A stretch of DNA of 64,000 bases from Ciona savignyi (lineage: Eukaryota; Chordata; Ascidiacea; Phlebobranchia; Cionidae), in the NCBI GenBank assembly GCA_000149265.1, contig CH003147.1, positions 57,477 to 121,476 of the forward strand, in the 5' to 3' direction. The first letter of the stretch is position 1; each line of letters starts with the position of its first letter. Shown one piece after another: positions 52,801 through 63,096 of the stretch. The notes under the pieces were generated by a model. That model worked only from the letters and a program-made list of their open reading frames with translations, was not told the origin of the DNA and made no database searches. The position numbers and the translations under genes are program-made.

Positions 52801-55800
52801 CACTTGATCTGTCCTGACAAACCATAGCAAATAGTCCAATAAGACTCTGATAGTGCAATATGACAGAGGTAGGTTCACAGGTTTGTTGAAAATTATACGA
52901 TGTTTATTATCGCGAGCGTGTGAAATTACTCAAGTGTACAAAGACGTGGGGTAAAAACTACGAGTGTGCAGCTGCCGGACTTTCCATACTAGATTGGCGC
53001 CAAGTATGGGGGTGCGGGGAGTGCCGCGCACCACCCCCTGTGTGTTAACCACTGGGAGTGGCGCACTTCCTGCGCAAAATGCAATTTTATAAAAAAAATT
53101 AATTAAAAAAATATTTGTGGATTTGGGAGTGTTTTGCACGGATAGTGATAGCACGGGCCGCACCAGGTTAGCGTCCCTAATTTACTATAAGGTTCCGTCC
53201 GAATGTTGCATTATTATCCGGCTGATAATTTGTTATTTTTCGCTATTTTGATTCAAACTAGCAAGCCCAAATGCGAGCAGATAAAGCCACACAGTATTTG
53301 TGCTTGCGTTACTTTTGTGATTGCGTAATTAGGTCAGATTGCGCAATGCGAGATTAAGAAAACATTTTCTCAACTTGCTTAAGGATCTTACCGTACATAT
53401 TTCCCCTATGGGTCGGGCCACCGTATAGGTTCGCACTATTACTTTTGAGTTGCACATAAGTCGCACTGATAATCTAGGCTTTAAAGGCACTTTCTGTAGA
53501 TTTTTTGCATCCTATTTTTTTTGTAGGGCTTAATATAGAAGTGCGGTAAAATAAGAGAACAGATTCTTGAAAACTTAAATAAATAAGCGACGTGTAGAAG
53601 CGTTTTCCATCCCGACCAGCGCGGAAAGGCCCACGATCCTCAATAAACATAGGATAGGAGGATATGATAGTATATATTTATGTTTATCCCATGAATGGGA
53701 AAACCAAGGAGGTTAACACACGGGCAATCGTCAGATCACCTCGCGCCCAGCTTTCGGTTACTACAGCTATTGCAGTGTGTTGTATATGATAGATACATAC
53801 TGTAAGGCCTCTATCTGGTGCGACCTACTTATAAACACCCGAGTCCTTAACAAGGGAAGCAGTATTAACTCGCTGACCCGCACACTTGATATCTCATTTA
53901 GGTTGATGGTGATTGCTTTATTCACTGGATGAGCGTTGAGCGATTTTCTATTATAATAATATGACATAAATTACACATAAATAAAACAACAAATATTAAT
54001 AATCAATTATCTTACCAACTGTTTTTCCGTAGGTCTATTTAAATTCGGTAAAATTGTTTCAGTATGAACGTAGTGTCGATATGGTAATCAGCACAAAACC
54101 ACGAGGTTAAGAAAATATAAAACATAATAATTGGTTGTGACTGTAAAAGCCCCTATTCCGATTACTTGTTATACGGTTTGGGTTTAGCTGCAACGTCTAA
54201 TTTTACCGAATTTTAACAATTTATTCCTAGTTTTTAGACGTGTTCTAACGACTGTCGTTTTGCCGTTTTCCAACCCCTTTTTTAATAGTCCTGATTTATG
54301 TTTTTATCGTGGAAAAAAAAAATAAACTAACTAACTAACGATGTCTATGTAATATCCCGGATGTTAGCTTATCAAACGTGGTCTTAATTATTTCTAATAC
54401 TTGCCATAACGAGCGTACGGTAGGCTACTTAATAAATTAACTGAGAGTTTTAAATATTGTGAGCATGAAACGATTAATAAGAAACACAACAATTACTTGC
54501 ACCCATGACCAAACATGCAGATACTGATTAACTTAGTATATGTCGACACGACTTCATATACACCAAAAAAAGTTTTATTTGGAGCGTCAAGAAAACAAAA
54601 GACAGCATGGTCGTATCGTTATAAACAAAAGCAAGCTTAGGAAGCGTCAAAACCTACGTCATGTTAAAGCGTTTTATAACCGTGTAAAGTGGAAGGCATA
54701 TGGAACCAGTAATAACAAAGACATGCAGTACAAAATAAACAATTACAAACCGTGAAAATGTCACAAACTTCACAAATATGGACAATATAAATATTTATTA
54801 TCTGATAACATTATCAAATATACATGAAGACTAATGCGAGATAATGATCAAATGTGAATAAGGTTGCTGTGTTTAACTTAGATTGTAATTGTCAGTAGCC
54901 TGCGTCTGCACATTTAAAGTTATCTCATTGCTAACATTCGGTGATCACCGTGCTATTATGTATTTACATTAGTTTATCACATAATTATGGTTTATGGCAA
55001 TTGCATATAATTTTAATAAATTAGTAATCGTTTTAAACTGAGTATTCTATTTAAAAAAAAATATAAATAATAATAATAATGTAACAAATCATGTAAAAAT
55101 AATCATGGGAACAAAAAGGCCGGGATTGTTACATTCCTCACTAGATTGTTGTAATTTAGTGGGGTTTCGTCAAAATAAGTGGGTATTTACGTATATTGTT
55201 TGACACTAAATCCGGGCAGCCGATTCACTGGCTTACAGTACTTGCTTAAGATGACTCTTCCAAAAACTGACAGAAGCTTTTATTCTTTCTCCGTTCATCA
55301 GCTTACACAGTATAACTGGTGCGTAAGACATGCCCTGAGGTGCGCTACAAAGCAGCCAACAACATAGGTCCTACTTCTAGTACATATTTTCAACTCTAAT
55401 TAAATAATAAGTCATACATAAAACAACCAAGCCATCTGGGAGCATATGACATAATTTATGAGGGATTGAATAGACAGCATCTGGCTCGATGTGGAAGATT
55501 AAGCTGATTTACGCAAGCCTTAGGAAATGAGGGAAGGGTTTGGTACAAAATACTGTCCGTCGTAATGGCAACTTTAAACCTTGTATAGTGCGCACACAAA
55601 TATAACTTTAATCAGAAAATTAACAACAAAATATATAAATGCAAAACTTGTTAATTATTATGTTTCAAACTAAACTTATTAATTTATATATTAATCAAGA
55701 AAAGCATAGTTTTGTTTTAACACAAACAAACTGTTATTGAATATTGATAAAAATTTCATGTACATTTTCAAACGTCAACAAACCTGCATGTCTTATTGTT

Positions 55801-58800
55801 ATAAACAACCAGAGAGTGTCAACCATGTGTGTACCACCACTATTATTAAAGAAACGAATGGGTTTCCTGGCTACCTCATCACCCTTGGTATATCTTATAT
55901 AAACTGTATATTGTTTGTTTTTGAAAGCAGAAACTAATGGGTTATCCTTTACTGATTTATATATTAAAAATAGTGTATTATGGTGAGTCATATGTTTTTA
56001 TATTTTAACGGATTTCCTGTGGTATCTTGCGGTATGTAGATTACGTCTCTTTCTTAGTTAATTTTATTCACCTTTAACTTTTCTTTAAATGTAAAGTTAA
56101 TAAACCTTTGGAATAATCAATGCCCAACATTCGCAAAAACATCCTTGTGCTTGTATTTTTTGGATCTCTCGGGAATTACCCCGGCGCAATTTATCCAGGA
56201 TTTGTCATTGTAGATCAAAAGCATATTAGCTAACACCACCAACAATTTAACACATTTTCTTTCACATTGTTAGAGCAATAATGTAACTATTCACTGGTTT
56301 CAGTGGAATCTATTGAATGGGGATTTCCAGGAAAAGGGTTAAAGACAGGGAACAATCATTTTGTGAATATTTACATTTCTTATTTATTTATTTACTTTAG
56401 TTAAGAATATGCGGCGTAATAAGTTTGTATTTATTACTAGTTATGCATATTCTATTATGGGGGATATTCCGGGGTACACTGGCTAATTTTACTTCGACAC
56501 AAATCGACAGCGCTAAAAATTACATAAGTTGAAAAGTATGACGGCCGATTTTGATCAGTGAGATGGCGCTGGAGAGCTGAATAATTTCTGCGTTTACCAA
56601 TATAAGATGATAATGATATTTTTTAGTTATTTGAGTTTAAAAAATGTATACATATATGTGTGATTTTTAGTTGTTTTAATTAGTTTTAATTTTGATTTTA
56701 GTCCCCGATTAGTTTATAACTATTGTCGTCATGGTTCGCTTGTTTAGTTTGAAAACAAGCCTTTCGTTTTTCGCTTGTACATTTTGGATTAGGCTATTTT
56801 TTGAGCTTATGGAGGGTAAAAACAGGTATTCTGTTGAAGAAACTGCCCCTTTGTTGGCTGATAATGATTCTGGAAGCAGTTGTGCTTCATTTTCGAGTAG
56901 TTCTAGCCATAAAGAAGCTTTTTAAAGCTGTTTTGCAGCAGTTTTGTTTTCCTGTGGCTATGTGTTTGTGTTTCATTGGGCGAGTGCAAAAAAAAAAAAA
57001 ACATTTTTTGATTTGCGTATTACGACGTCATCAGTAAAGTTTTGACGTCATCATAAAAAGAGTAGTACAAAAATGTTCCAAAGATAATCATAAATATTTT
57101 TTCTACATACTGTTTTGTTTGTAAATAAAAAAAAAATATAGTTTTTGTTGATCTAACCAGTAACACATGACGTCATTGCCCAATGCATGACGTCATCAAA
57201 ATTTTACTAATGTTAAAAAAAAGAAAATTTACTACTGAACAACTTTTCTGTTAATCATATAATGCTTACATCAATAGTTTTTTTAACCAGAAGCTTCTAA
57301 CCTAAGGTGACTTAAGTTAACCAAAAAATGACCTAAAAACAGCCGGCAGTTAAAGGTTTAATTAGGAATTTTTTAACGTTTTACATTTTTATTTTCTTTA
57401 TTTTAAAGTAAACATTCCTTTCTAATCCAGACATAGAGTAATTGTCCTCTTTTTTTACATTTACCCCGAAAAGAAGAATTTCCTTGTTTTAAAAATATGC
57501 AATGTTGAGGCAAACTGTGGTCATGCCAGTTAGGATTCCTAAAAATTCCAACCTGATTCGATAACGCGTTCGACCCAATGACTTGACGGCCTCAGATGCC
57601 TGTCACCAGCTACCCAGAGAAAAAGATTAAATGAATTCAACATTCGGAATTCCATAATTAACCAATTGAACAAAAACATTCTTTAAAATTCTCGGGGTTG
57701 AATATAAGAGTAAACAAGTCTTAAAAACCACAAATGCTGCTGTTTTAAAAAATAAATTAAAATTTGCTCATTAACCACCTATCCCTCCAAGCATTATTGT
57801 ATTCACTGGATGTTAATCCTATCAAATACTGCGTATCCACCTTGGTGTTATGATAACACTCACTTATCAATATGTAAGATACATGCAATAAATATAAATG
57901 AATTTTAAATTAGGAAAACAGTTAGAATTATGCACCGACATATTCTTTTACACAAACTAAAAATCTTCTCAATAATATTGTAAATATAGCAAGATAACCT
58001 TTCATATATTGCAAGGTATTAAGTTAAAGTAATAACCCCAGTAGAACATACCAATTTATAATTCCATACTCTAGTATAACGACTACTCAACAATCAATAA
58101 CATTTGTTATCTTCACAATTAGATGACTTTTCAAATCCACTTTATCATACGTATACTTCCCTATTTAATTCCCATATTACACTTCTATAAATGTACTTCC
58201 ACACTTCACACTCAGCGAGCTTACTACGCTGATAAGTAAAATCGAAGAAACCTACAATACAGACATTCCTTCTTAAATGTTCAGGAAATCTATTTTTATC
58301 ATAAAAACCTTGTATTTTAATTTTTAAATCATATTTCAGCTGAATGTACTTTTTCAATTAAAATGCAAGGTGAACCTATTGAAGGCAAATTTTATAATTT
58401 CAACTTACCCTGATGTTCGTTGACCCCGTTACACCATGAAGAAAAGTTGCAGTTTCAGGCGTTTCACCACGACGCTCATCAGCTTCCACCGTTAAGTTGT
58501 GAGGTTCTGAACAGGAGGTAAAAGCAAACGCAAGATCACGTGCTTGGGTTGGGTGCGAAGGAACTTTCAGTGTTATGTCAGTTGGCAGGCATTGCTCTAC
58601 TTGATTTATTATTTCTTTATTATTAAGTTCATGCATCCATCCTAACACTTTACCAAGTAAAGTATTGAAGTTGTATTTCTTCGGATCAATTTTTTGTCTT
58701 GAAATTATATTCAGCAAAATTTTCTTTTTTTCATCAAAATCTTTGATCTCTGAAGTTGGGAAGATGAGTTCCAGATCCGTTTTGGAAGTCGAGTTACAAA

Positions 58801-61332
58801 TGCCAAACAAGAATCTTGCCACAACTTCCCACTGGAACTGTTCAAATATGAAGTTGTAACGTTGAAATTGTTGATATGGCATGAAGAGCATCATGTAAAC
58901 AGCAGTGAGAAATTCCTGCCACAGGAGGTGAGAAAAGTAACTTCGCTTATGTCCCTCTAATATTTTCATTCTCATGCCTGATGCTTTGTCAACATATGTG
59001 TGCATAAAGTTATTGGCCATTACTTTGTTGATGTTTACTTTATTGAAGTCATTTATATCAAACACTAGTCGTTGATTTTCAAATCCGTTGAAAGCTAATT
59101 GGCTTAATTTAACCAGTTCTAAGCTGATTTGTTCTTCCGTCATGTCAGATTTCAAATGCTCAGAAGTCATGTAGTAAGTTAGTGCGAAGATTAAGACTTG
59201 CGTCATTGAGTTTATCTCTTTGCCTGAAGACAAACAAATAAGAAGGCAAGCCAAAATCAGAATGCAATTGACAGGAACATAACACAAAGCTGAAAGATTA
59301 GGTCGCTCCTTCAGAAATTTTTTGATTGCAGGATACCTTTCACCACAGATCTGTGATCCGAGATCGTCTATGGCATCTTGATCCAGACCCAGCACTTCAA
59401 GAACGAACGTTGGTCGACAATCCTGGTGTATCTGATAGAACTGACCTGGCCTAGAAGTCACAAGTTTCACAGCATGTGGCAAAAGAGTGGAGTTAAATAA
59501 ATTTTTGATGATGTCCACCGGTTTAGACTCTCTATACAATGGACAGTTTTTTGGTGTTCCAGAGAAATTGGCTGCCGCTTCGTCTAATCCGTCCATCACA
59601 ATGACAACATTTGGATTATTATGCAACATACTAATCAACTCTTTGTTTTCCTTATCGCAATGAAGCCAGTTGCTAACGCTGTTGTCAGTTAAAAATTGAA
59701 AAGGTGTTACTTGTTTTTTGAAGTTTACATTTTTTATTGAAATGTAGAACAAATATTTTGTTTCTGGTAGAATCATTTTATTCAGTATGGATTTGGTGAC
59801 CATCTTGCTGGTTGTAGTTTTACCTACGCCCGGCTGCCCAATAAACCCTATAATGTTGCCATGTCGTTTGATGTACTTTGATTTAGCTTCCTCAGTTTCA
59901 CACCTTGATGCAGCTTGTGTTGCAGCTTCTTTAGCTTTATCAAACAGTTGGTTAATTGCAATCCTTGATCCATCTGTTGTGGGGATCGATGGAACGTTAC
60001 GCTTCATATGTTCCTTCCAGTCATAGTCGTCCCCATAAATAATAGGGTGTTGAAGGACTTCAGTAATTTGAAGTTTTACTCTTGTAATTTCACGTTCAAG
60101 CTGAATTGGCAGGACGGTTTCGCCGGTAATTTCATTTGCTCGTATGGTCAACTTATTTTTCAATTCTTTAGCTAAAGATGAAAATATTACATGTTCAGAC
60201 GATTATCTACTCATGGTAATGGAAAGTGTAAAATCAATAAATGGAAGAATGTAAAACACTTATACGAGGTATACACCTCTACTTTAAAGCTACATATAAA
60301 ACCGAAGTAATTGTTTAAGCTTTTTAAGATTATCTAACATATAGTAGATGCACAGTGCTAAATACGGGTTTCCTTAATCCGAAGAAAACGAATTATTTTC
60401 TGCGCAACGCTGTAAAAGGCATGCTTTATGCACGTATTTGCGGTTTGTTTATTCGTGTTTTTCTTATTTCTCTAGTAAATTTTTTTTATCAAACTGCACA
60501 TCTGCCGAGTTCCACATACCATTCTTAACTTGTTATCCCCAACACTCAACCCCCCTTAAACCAGTCAGCTATAACTAACAGGTATAGCACCACGTATTAT
60601 CAAATATTTGTCGTCTGAACGCCTAATTTCGAATTGAATATTTTAGATATGTTGTTTGTCCTATATCACCGTAACTAATTTACTAAGGCGGAAACGCATC
60701 AGTTTCTGAAGATTATAGGTTTTTGTAAACAAACGTTATACACTTTGTATAAAATATAACAAGTGTGATTGGACAAAAGGGAAATCGTTTTTGCATGCAG
60801 AGGCATATAGCAAACACTCAATTGCATATGTTTGTTTTATTTTGGGAAGAGCTTAAATATAACTTGAATTAAAATAACCCAGAAGTTATATTTATTTGAT
60901 TTGTGTTGTCTTTAATTTTCTTAGAAACTTGATATAAATATTTCGTATCTGATGCTATCGATAATAACGCTAAAAAATATGAAATGAACCTATTTATACA
61001 TTTTTACCGATAGCGGAAATTACCCTTCAGGATTGGTTACCAGTTAACTCGTTTATACCAATTACATGGCGACCGGACATGCCGTCACCAGCGTGGCACA
61101 AAAAAGAAAACCTTTTCCTTTCAGAGAAAGCCCATAAGCAGCTTAAAGTGAAAGGAATAGTAAAAATATGAACGACGTTAATTCACAACTTACCAAGTTG
61201 ATTAACATTGACAGGGGGAGGTCCCTGATATTGTTTGATAACAAGGTCACCCTGCACATTGTACTTTCTTGCGCCGATCGGTTGTCCCTGCTCATCTACG
61301 TTTGTGGAGTTGGATGTTGAAGGTTGGTTGCT
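37714..61332 (-). CDS. NLR: NACHT-LRR protein with C-terminal polybasic CaaX anchor
   Basis: Exons (minus): 61332-61194, 60171-58409, 52583-52425, 46832-46680, 45328-45233, 43148-42984, 41701-41537 and 37851-37714. They total 2778 nt, giving about 925 residues from the first visible exon. All join in frame, with phase 0 from the NACHT exon on. NACHT is a STAND-type NTPase: Walker A GQPGVGKTT, Walker B VVIVMDGLDE, sensor VTSRPG. NLRs are usually cytosolic sensors that oligomerise on ligand detection. Here the last residues KRKKKKHECIMS look like a prenylation box with a polybasic second signal, so membrane attachment is predicted. No N-terminal effector domain (CARD, Pyrin or death) was found in the window. 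Confidence 0.75.
38629..39387. mobile_element. Tigger/pogo-like MITE (Tc1-mariner type)
   Basis: Inverted ends cagtagaaccccgctt and aagcggggttccactg, flanked by TA on each side (38627-38628 and 39388-39389). The sub-terminal part is rich in gcgaccacc. A second copy is at 42323-42857 with the same flanks, so it was carried along by the segmental duplication. This copy is interrupted by a hAT element. Confidence 0.8.
38847..39187. mobile_element. hAT-like MITE (341 bp) nested in the Tigger-like MITE
   Basis: Ends cagtggttctcaaact and agtttgagaaacgctg, flanked by an exact 8-bp duplication gcctaaag (38839-38846 and 39188-39195). It carries repeated gcgaccca motifs near its right end. The 42323-42857 copy lacks it, so it arrived after the duplication. 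Confidence 0.85.
39475..39600 (+). repeat. L2/CR1-like LINE 3' tail
   Basis: agacatgttttaacgaatgt, gtcgtctttttccag, then cattgtgaaaacaaaaataa. Its duplicate is at 41975-42085. Confidence 0.5.
40245..40440 (+). repeat. dispersed repeat (pair with 19775-19945)
   Basis: Shares gggaataaaacacaaatc and aatttgatggatttttg-ccctg with the other copy. A (ac)n microsatellite follows at about 40490. Confidence 0.55.
41537..41701 (-). CDS. NLR LRR exon A
   Basis: 165 nt, phase 0-0, acceptor tccacacag, donor GTAAGC. Reads IKLTVRSDGRLDDHAAQC, LAGCVGKIAELDLYWNKL, SLEGQRMLQEAIQQLPSPQ. This is the NLR-type leucine-rich repeat (L..C......L.L..N.L...G...L). 48 of 55 residues equal exon B. Confidence 0.8.
41975..42085 (+). 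repeat. L2/CR1-like LINE 3' tail (duplicate)
   Basis: Counterpart of 39475-39600 with a small internal deletion (gtagtttttccag). Confidence 0.5.
42323..42857. mobile_element. Tigger/pogo-like MITE, second copy
   Basis: Ends cagtggaaccccgctt and aagcggggttccactg, flanked by TA (42321-42322 and 42858-42859). No hAT insertion inside. It contains a (ca)n microsatellite at about 42583-42600. Confidence 0.8.
42984..43148 (-). CDS. NLR LRR exon B
   Basis: 165 nt, phase 0-0, acceptor tccacacag, donor GTAAGG. Reads IKLTVGSYGRLDD, CLAGCVGKMSELDLKWNKL, SPEGQGMLQEAIQQLPSPQ. Near-twin of exon A. The introns beside both also match (ctgtgtggaacaggaat, tcctgtgaattatatgttta), so the duplication included flanking intron. 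Confidence 0.8.
43210..43290 (+). mobile_element. 81-bp mini-element of the CTAGAGAGTG family, with 8-bp target duplication
   Basis: ctagagagtgtcaaccacgt ... catgggttgaattaa is flanked by ATGTTTAA at 43202-43209 and 43291-43298. The duplicate intron beside exon A has the uninterrupted site at 41755-41762 (ATGTTTAA once, then taat). An 8-bp duplication suits hAT-like transposition. The two ends are not obvious inverted copies. Confidence 0.75.
43382..43420 (-). repeat. SINE S2 3' tail scrap
   Basis: ggataggataggatattcat then gtttatccccttgaa: the reversed (tatcc) tail and the last bases of the S2 body. Confidence 0.6.
44062..44222 (-). pseudogene. frameshifted duplicate LRR exon (pseudo-exon) of the NLR
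   Basis: Same borders as exon 52583-52425 (ctag acceptor, GTAAATATTGG donor). It starts IKRLVLEGTVLGNV, then AEYLVPHIQHIDKL. It is 161 nt where the other is 159. Two single-base gains break the frame, and it would stop at the donor TAA. Flanking intron also matches (43970-44060 and 44223-44440 against 52345-52424 and 52584-52800). Confidence 0.75.
44441..45232. other. NLR intron, no feature seen
   Basis: AT-rich intron sequence with an (at)n run at about 44598. Confidence 0.45.
45233..45328 (-). CDS. NLR short exon between LRR exons
   Basis: 96 nt, phase 0, acceptor tttcctcag, donor GTTCGG (weak, but the OSR gene uses a similar one). Reads ELDAGDGWLSWSVGPYDR then PEDVKRMLQLQPGK. Open in this frame and not AT-biased. 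It is not an obvious LRR and could be a variant repeat or a linker. Confidence 0.5.
45330..46679. other. NLR intron with LINE tail
   Basis: A LINE 3' tail on the minus strand lies at about 46230-46350 (catcgtggaaacaaaaaata on the reverse strand). A scrap of S2 (tccttgggcaag) lies just before it. Nothing else supported. Confidence 0.5.
46680..46832 (-). CDS. NLR LRR exon C
   Basis: 153 nt, phase 0-0, acceptor ccttgttgcag, donor GTAAGT. Reads IVLDIRSEFDENAARC, LADCLHKVSHLGIDEEKI, then SRLILHEALQQLSS. It aligns with exons A/B (DDHAAQCLAGC against DENAARCLADC; LQEAIQQL against LHEALQQL). Confidence 0.75.
46833..52424. other. large NLR intron with unclassified repeats
   Basis: Contains a direct-repeat pair (about 47510-47760 and 48375-48600; aacgtaaaccatt, tgttatatt). 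Another pair is at about 48730/51770 (gaaatttaattgtg). An AT microsatellite cluster (about 50205-50310) is flanked by two cgttcggcgccactgtatat copies (50188, 50282), and an inverted-end element lies at 50636-51331. No coding exon could be supported. Confidence 0.5.
50636..51331. mobile_element. MITE-like element with about 75-bp inverted ends
   Basis: The left end ggattgtttggccctggt, with agagtagacgcgtgta further in, is inverted at the right end (tacacgcgtctactcttttt, then accagggccaaacaatcc). A piece of the same sequence is at about 48890. No open frame inside. Target duplication is not clear. Confidence 0.55.
52425..52583 (-). CDS. NLR exon following NACHT (first LRR-region exon)
   Basis: 159 nt, phase 0-0, acceptor taattctag, donor GTAAAT. 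Reads IKKLMLYGTELGNV, AEYLVPHIQHIDELRFL, GCKQLNDCMRDLCIAINDR. Repeat-like spacing of Leu/Ile fits NLR LRRs. Its frameshifted twin is at 44062-44222. Confidence 0.7.
53649..53770 (-). repeat. SINE S2, 3' half
   Basis: Minus strand: tgatctgacgattgcccgtg, cctccttggttttcccattc, gggataaac, then a degenerate (tatcc) tail. Confidence 0.7.
54228..54342 (+). repeat. L2/CR1-like LINE 3' tail
   Basis: tagacgtgttctaacgactg, tcgttttgccgttttccaa, then aataaactaactaactaacg: the short tandem end is especially clear here. Confidence 0.6.
55803..55945 (+). repeat. CTAGAGAGTG-family short copy
   Basis: Opens agagagtgtcaaccatgtgt, has ggctacctcatcacccttgg in common with 10180 (agctacctcgtcacctttt), and closes aaactaatgggtta. 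Confidence 0.55.
56731..56925 (+). CDS. possible first exon or small protein, antisense within an NLR intron
   Basis: From the ATG: a hydrophobic start (SFFACTFWIRLFFEL), then MEGKNRYSVEETAPLLADND, then a Ser-rich end and TAA. ETAPLL fits the acidic dileucine sorting pattern of endosome/lysosome proteins. No neighbouring exon or splice support was found, so it may be chance. Confidence 0.2.
   Translation: MVRLFSLKTSLSFFACTFWIRLFFELMEGKNRYSVEETAPLLADNDSGSSCASFSSSSSHKEAF
57024..57200. promoter_or_regulatory. cluster of four CRE-like GACGTCA sites
   Basis: gacgtcat occurs at about 57025, 57045, 57169 and 57189, three of them as tgacgtcat. TGACGTCA is the CREB/ATF palindrome. The cluster sits inside the first NLR intron after NACHT and just downstream of the open frame at 56731. 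Function is inference only. Confidence 0.3.
57512..57612 (+). repeat. dispersed repeat R4
   Basis: gtcatgccagttaggattcc and caacctgattcgataacgcg match 34994-35075. Confidence 0.55.
58409..60171 (-). CDS. NLR NACHT exon
   Basis: 1763 nt between acceptor tcatctttag and donor GTAAGT, encoding about 587 residues. Counting from LKNKL: Walker A GQPGVGKTT at about 109-117, Walker B VVIVMDGLDE at 186-195, sensor VTSRPG at 235-240, winged-helix-side CYVPVNC at 294-300. The NLR signature FSHLLWQEFLTA is at about 410-421. All catalytic residues of a nucleotide-binding NACHT are present (GKT, and DGLDE with both acidics). The upstream piece has a helical, charged segment. No damage is seen in the frame. 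Confidence 0.92.
60172..61193. other. NLR intron
   Basis: AT-rich, with an R4 scrap (aattacatggcgaccggaca) at about 61060. Nothing else supported. Confidence 0.45.
61194..61332 (-). CDS. NLR exon upstream of NACHT
   Basis: 139 nt, acceptor tcttccacag, donor GTAAGT. Reads SNQPSTSNSTNVDEQ, IGARKYNVQGDLVIKQY, QGPPPVNVNQL and one base. Its last base joins CT of the NACHT exon to give Ala-Lys-Glu in frame. Ser/Asn-rich linker. The true start and any effector domain lie further 5', not identified here. Confidence 0.7.
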
Positions 61333-62274
61333 CTGTGGAAGACTAAGTTACTGATTGTTACGGATATTAGCTTTATGTGCACAATTTCTATGTTTGCCTG
61401 AATCAGTGTAATTATAATCTTTTCTTTCATGTGGTTTAAAACAGTTTGTTAAGCAGTTAATATCAACAGTAATAGCAAAATATGTGTTTAACTGATTAAC
61501 TTGTTTATTGAATAGGGGTTAATGGTGGATGTTCTCCCTATAAATTATAACCTAATCAGTCAATGATAATTATTGCGTTACTTTACGTTTGTTCCGTCCC
61601 GTTGTGTTGCTCTTCGGGAAACCCCATTCTTTGATGACTGATAATTACTTTAGACTTAAAGGGACTGTAAGGAAAGCTTCAAGCCATGAGTTTAGAGACG
61701 CTCGATAAATCGCACTTGCTGAGTCGCAACAACTGAACGATCGCTATGCTTCATTACCCTTACCAGCAACCTAGAGGCTGTCATAGAATTGTCGGTTCCT
61801 TGCCATTTCGTCTAATAGTTAATGTCGTGTTTATTCCTGACTCGCGGAACGGTTAGGTAAGGAAACACGAACAGGCATATGAGATTTGCAATCTCACGAC
61901 AAAAAGCTTCGGTGTCAACGGTAGGGTTAAGTTCAAAGTTAAACGAGGCATTAGTATTCAGTTCTAAAAAGAACTATTGGTGAGTCCCAAGTGGACTGAT
62001 GTGCAAAAATAAAACATAGCAATTTATGGCAAAAGTGACAATGGACGCGAGTGCAATAAAACCGCGTTTTATGACGTTTGTCGTGACGATCAATGTGCTG
62101 TTCTCTTGTGAATCGGTGCAATTATTATAATGATTGTGAGAAATTCTCATACGGGAATTTGCAACAGAATCACAAAAACTGGGCGATATACCAGACTTAA
62201 TACTGGTATTGAATACACATGAACGAGCAATATGTTAAATTGCATGTTTTCCGATATTTACGAGTTTCAAACCT
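61333..62274. other. no gene seen
   Basis: 5' flank or intron of the NLR. No death-fold exon was recognised. Confidence 0.4.
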
Positions 62275-62405
62275 AAGATTTGCACTTTGACAACCAAAAA
62301 CCAATTACTAAGATAAATACATTGTAGGATAAATGTATTGGTTTTATCTGAACAAATAAAACAATGACATTTGTTTTTGGTTACAGTTCATATTACCTAT
62401 ATAAA
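62275..62405 (+). mobile_element. PIF/Harbinger-like MITE, internal patch of second copy
   Basis: Matches 7235-7375: tttgcacttcgacaac-type start, attgtagg-taaa-gtattgg, and aataaaacaatgacattt. Confidence 0.65.
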
Positions 62406-62523
62406 CAAGCAATATGGAAAGTATTGTAGACTGAACAATGAACATGATAAATAAAAAAAAGCACTCGATGAACATCAACATTTTACTACAGGAATGTAAA
62501 TTAGTTAAATAGTGATACAAGTC

Positions 62524-62615
62524 GCCATTTGTTTATTTATATTTTTAGTGCATGGGCAGTTACGATTGTTTCCTGTCTTTGGCAGCTCAGTCGATGAATT
62601 GTTTCCCGCGAAGTC
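62524..62615 (+). repeat. dispersed repeat R3
   Basis: ctttggcagctcagtcgatg then aattgtttcccgcg, as at 25858. Confidence 0.6.
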
Positions 62616-62908
62616 TGGTGTTAAACAAACAGGTGTTTTCTGTTATAATTCTTTATATAAACCGTACTCTGGATAGACCCTCTTGGCCTGACCCTTTTTC
62701 CACCCTTACACTATGCCCCTGTGAACGTGGTTTTAACTGGCTGCACTCTGCGCCCAATAAAATACATGACCTCTGTTTACCCCTTGTTTTCTTACCTTGG
62801 TTAAACTCCCGCCTATGGTTAAACCCCCGTCTAAACTAAAGTGCTGCTATTTGTTGACCCATCGTGTGATGCGAACTCGTATCCTTCCGATATGGATTTA
62901 ATTCGCAG
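62616..62908. other. no gene seen
   Basis: A plus-strand open stretch here begins inside repeat R3 and lacks domain support. Confidence 0.35.
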
Positions 62909-63096
62909 AGTGGAGTTTTCTTATTCTCCTTTTAATTTTCTGCTTCCTTTCGATTTCCATCTCCGATTCCACGGATAGTCTGAAGTCGGACGTGCTCAAC
63001 CGCTCCTTCAAGGGATCCTTCGTCAGAGCAAATTGGTCAAGCCATGTCGGCCAAGTTTTAAAGTTTTCACCTGGGTCACGACGAACAATTTATCAG
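62909..63096 (+). CDS. possible signal-anchor exon of unknown gene
   Basis: Between attcgcag and a donor (CAG|GTGTGT) the frame reads WSFLILLLIFCFLSISI, then DSTDSLKSDVLNRSFKGSF, then VRANWSSHVGQVL and SPGSRRTIYQ. A hydrophobic stretch followed by a polar, Ser-rich segment with NRS and NWS glycosylation sequons resembles the start of a secreted or type II membrane protein. The acceptor is weak and the initiating exon is not visible. Confidence 0.35.

Larger units (their letters stand above)
52584..58408. other. large NLR intron, scattered repeats
   Basis: Holds an S2 SINE copy (53649-53770, minus), a LINE 3' tail (54228-54342), a CTAGAGAGTG-family copy (55803-55945), an R4 copy (57512-57612), a GC-rich patch at about 52975-53070 and a plus-strand open frame at 56731-56925. 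No further LRR exon was found. Confidence 0.5.

Noticed and set aside
52975..53070. GC-rich patch as a gene or CpG promoter
   Set aside because: Short and rich in gcgc/cccc motifs reminiscent of transposon sequence. No open frame or TATA supports a promoter.
58145..58357. extra NLR exon just after NACHT
   Set aside because: The open stretch lacks the L..N.L repeat pattern and has no convincing acceptor or donor in phase 0.
62552..62839. plus-strand protein of 95 residues
   Set aside because: It begins inside dispersed repeat R3 and has no domain or splice support.
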